NCBI RefSeq assembly: GCF_900129575.1 | Contig: NZ_FQWE01000004.1 | Coordinates: 340,618-404,617 of the forward strand | DNA: 64,000 nucleotides | Source: Flavobacterium segetis | GTDB lineage: Bacteria; Bacteroidota; Bacteroidia; Flavobacteriales; Flavobacteriaceae | Direction: 5' to 3' | Program-made: the position numbers and the translations under genes | Notes under the pieces: generated by a model | Told to the model about the DNA's origin: nothing | Seen by the model: only the letters and a program-made list of their open reading frames with translations | Databases searched by the model: none | Shown here: positions 63,692 through 64,000 of the stretch, in pieces | How positions within the stretch are numbered: the first letter of the stretch is position 1 | Layout: every line of letters starts with the position of its first letter

Positions 63692-63888
63692 TTATATATT
63701 TTTTACGAAGATACAATTATAAAAAGAGAAAAAACCAATGCACAGTCCATAGGATTTTCAAAAAGAGAGTTATTCAAATTAAATGGGAGGACTGTACCAT
63801 AGAATCAAAAAAACTTTTGATGCACTAATACCCGCATTTTAATAATGTAGGATCCTAAATTAACCAATCTCTCACATTACTATAAACA

Positions 63889-63920
63889 AAAAACCCTTCA
63901 TCAATTGACGAAGGGTTTTT
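63889..63920 (-). terminator. Terminator of the rRNA operon
   Basis: AAAAACCCTTC pairs with GAAGGGTTTTT just downstream of the 5S gene on the minus strand; T run follows. Confidence 0.85.
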
Positions 63921-63925
63921 AAAGA

Positions 63926-64000
63926 AAGGCGACGACATACTCTCCCACATAACTGCAGTACCATCTGCGCAGGCGGGCTTAACTACTCTGTTCGGGATGG
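63926..64000 (-). rRNA. rrf: 5S rRNA, 3' part (truncated by window end)
   Basis: On the minus strand the sequence from the right edge reads CCATCCCGAACAGAGTAGTT, then AAGCCCGCC..GCAGATGGTACTGCAG and GTGGGAGAGTATGTCGTCGCC, the conserved loop and 3' half of bacterial 5S rRNA. The 3' end is placed near 63926, within a couple of bases. Confidence 0.93.

Noticed and set aside
1..64000. CRISPR array, prophage or IS element
   Set aside because: No regularly spaced 25-40 base repeats, no transposase, integrase or phage structural gene was seen on either strand.

Overview
The window is chromosomal DNA from a member of the Bacteroidota, almost certainly a Flavobacterium or close relative. It is AT-rich. 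It carries a type IX secretion component, a DPP11-type S46 peptidase, a PafA-type alkaline phosphatase, a folK-deoxynucleoside kinase fusion and DUF1573/DUF2797/DUF1456 proteins. Its promoters fit the Bacteroidota form (TTG, 19-23 bases, TAnnTTTG), and Shine-Dalgarno sequences are largely absent. It ends in the 3' part of a 5S rRNA gene on the minus strand, so it lies just downstream of an rRNA operon.

Layout. 1-10.3 kb: the end of a T9SS plug gene, apaG, pruA, rsmG, a fatty acid desaturase, aspartate aminotransferase, a DUF2383 protein, purT with a small secreted protein, and an unrecognised membrane protein. 10.5-18.7 kb: fabD, two decayed gene ends, galE and a DegT aminotransferase (envelope sugars), waaA with a GNAT gene, a DPP11-like peptidase and a small lipoprotein. 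18.8-32.7 kb: a YegP-like gene, a decayed GIY-YIG nuclease, tRNA-Leu and tRNA-Gly, mutS, a DUF1573 gene, a TrmH-type methyltransferase, folK-dNK, sppA, an AsmA gene, a DUF2797 gene and a GH3 gene.

32.8-38.1 kb is the accessory highlight. It holds an orphan response regulator, two double-glycine-leader peptides that look like a two-peptide bacteriocin (each mature part has two cysteines), a 32-residue membrane peptide, a five-helix membrane protein, a CxxC thioredoxin-fold protein and a C39-peptidase ABC exporter. The thioredoxin-fold gene and the exporter each carry a single-base homopolymer frameshift. The island is bracketed by a direct repeat of the 3' end of the GH3 gene, which suggests how it was inserted.

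38.2-46.9 kb: serB, clpX, clpP and tig, then a CPBP protease, a wrecked higBA toxin-antitoxin pair, nhaA and a 45-residue membrane protein, with several dispersed intergenic repeat elements. 47.2-64 kb: two convergent alkaline phosphatases of different families, lysA, gltBD, sucC, selO, a secreted protein, an endonuclease/exonuclease/phosphatase gene stopped by one TGA codon, an NAD-binding oxidoreductase, a DUF1456 gene and the partial 5S rRNA.

Housekeeping genes are intact throughout. Lesions cluster in accessory genes (bacteriocin export, toxin-antitoxin, GIY-YIG, EEP nuclease), which fits real gene decay better than uniform sequencing error.
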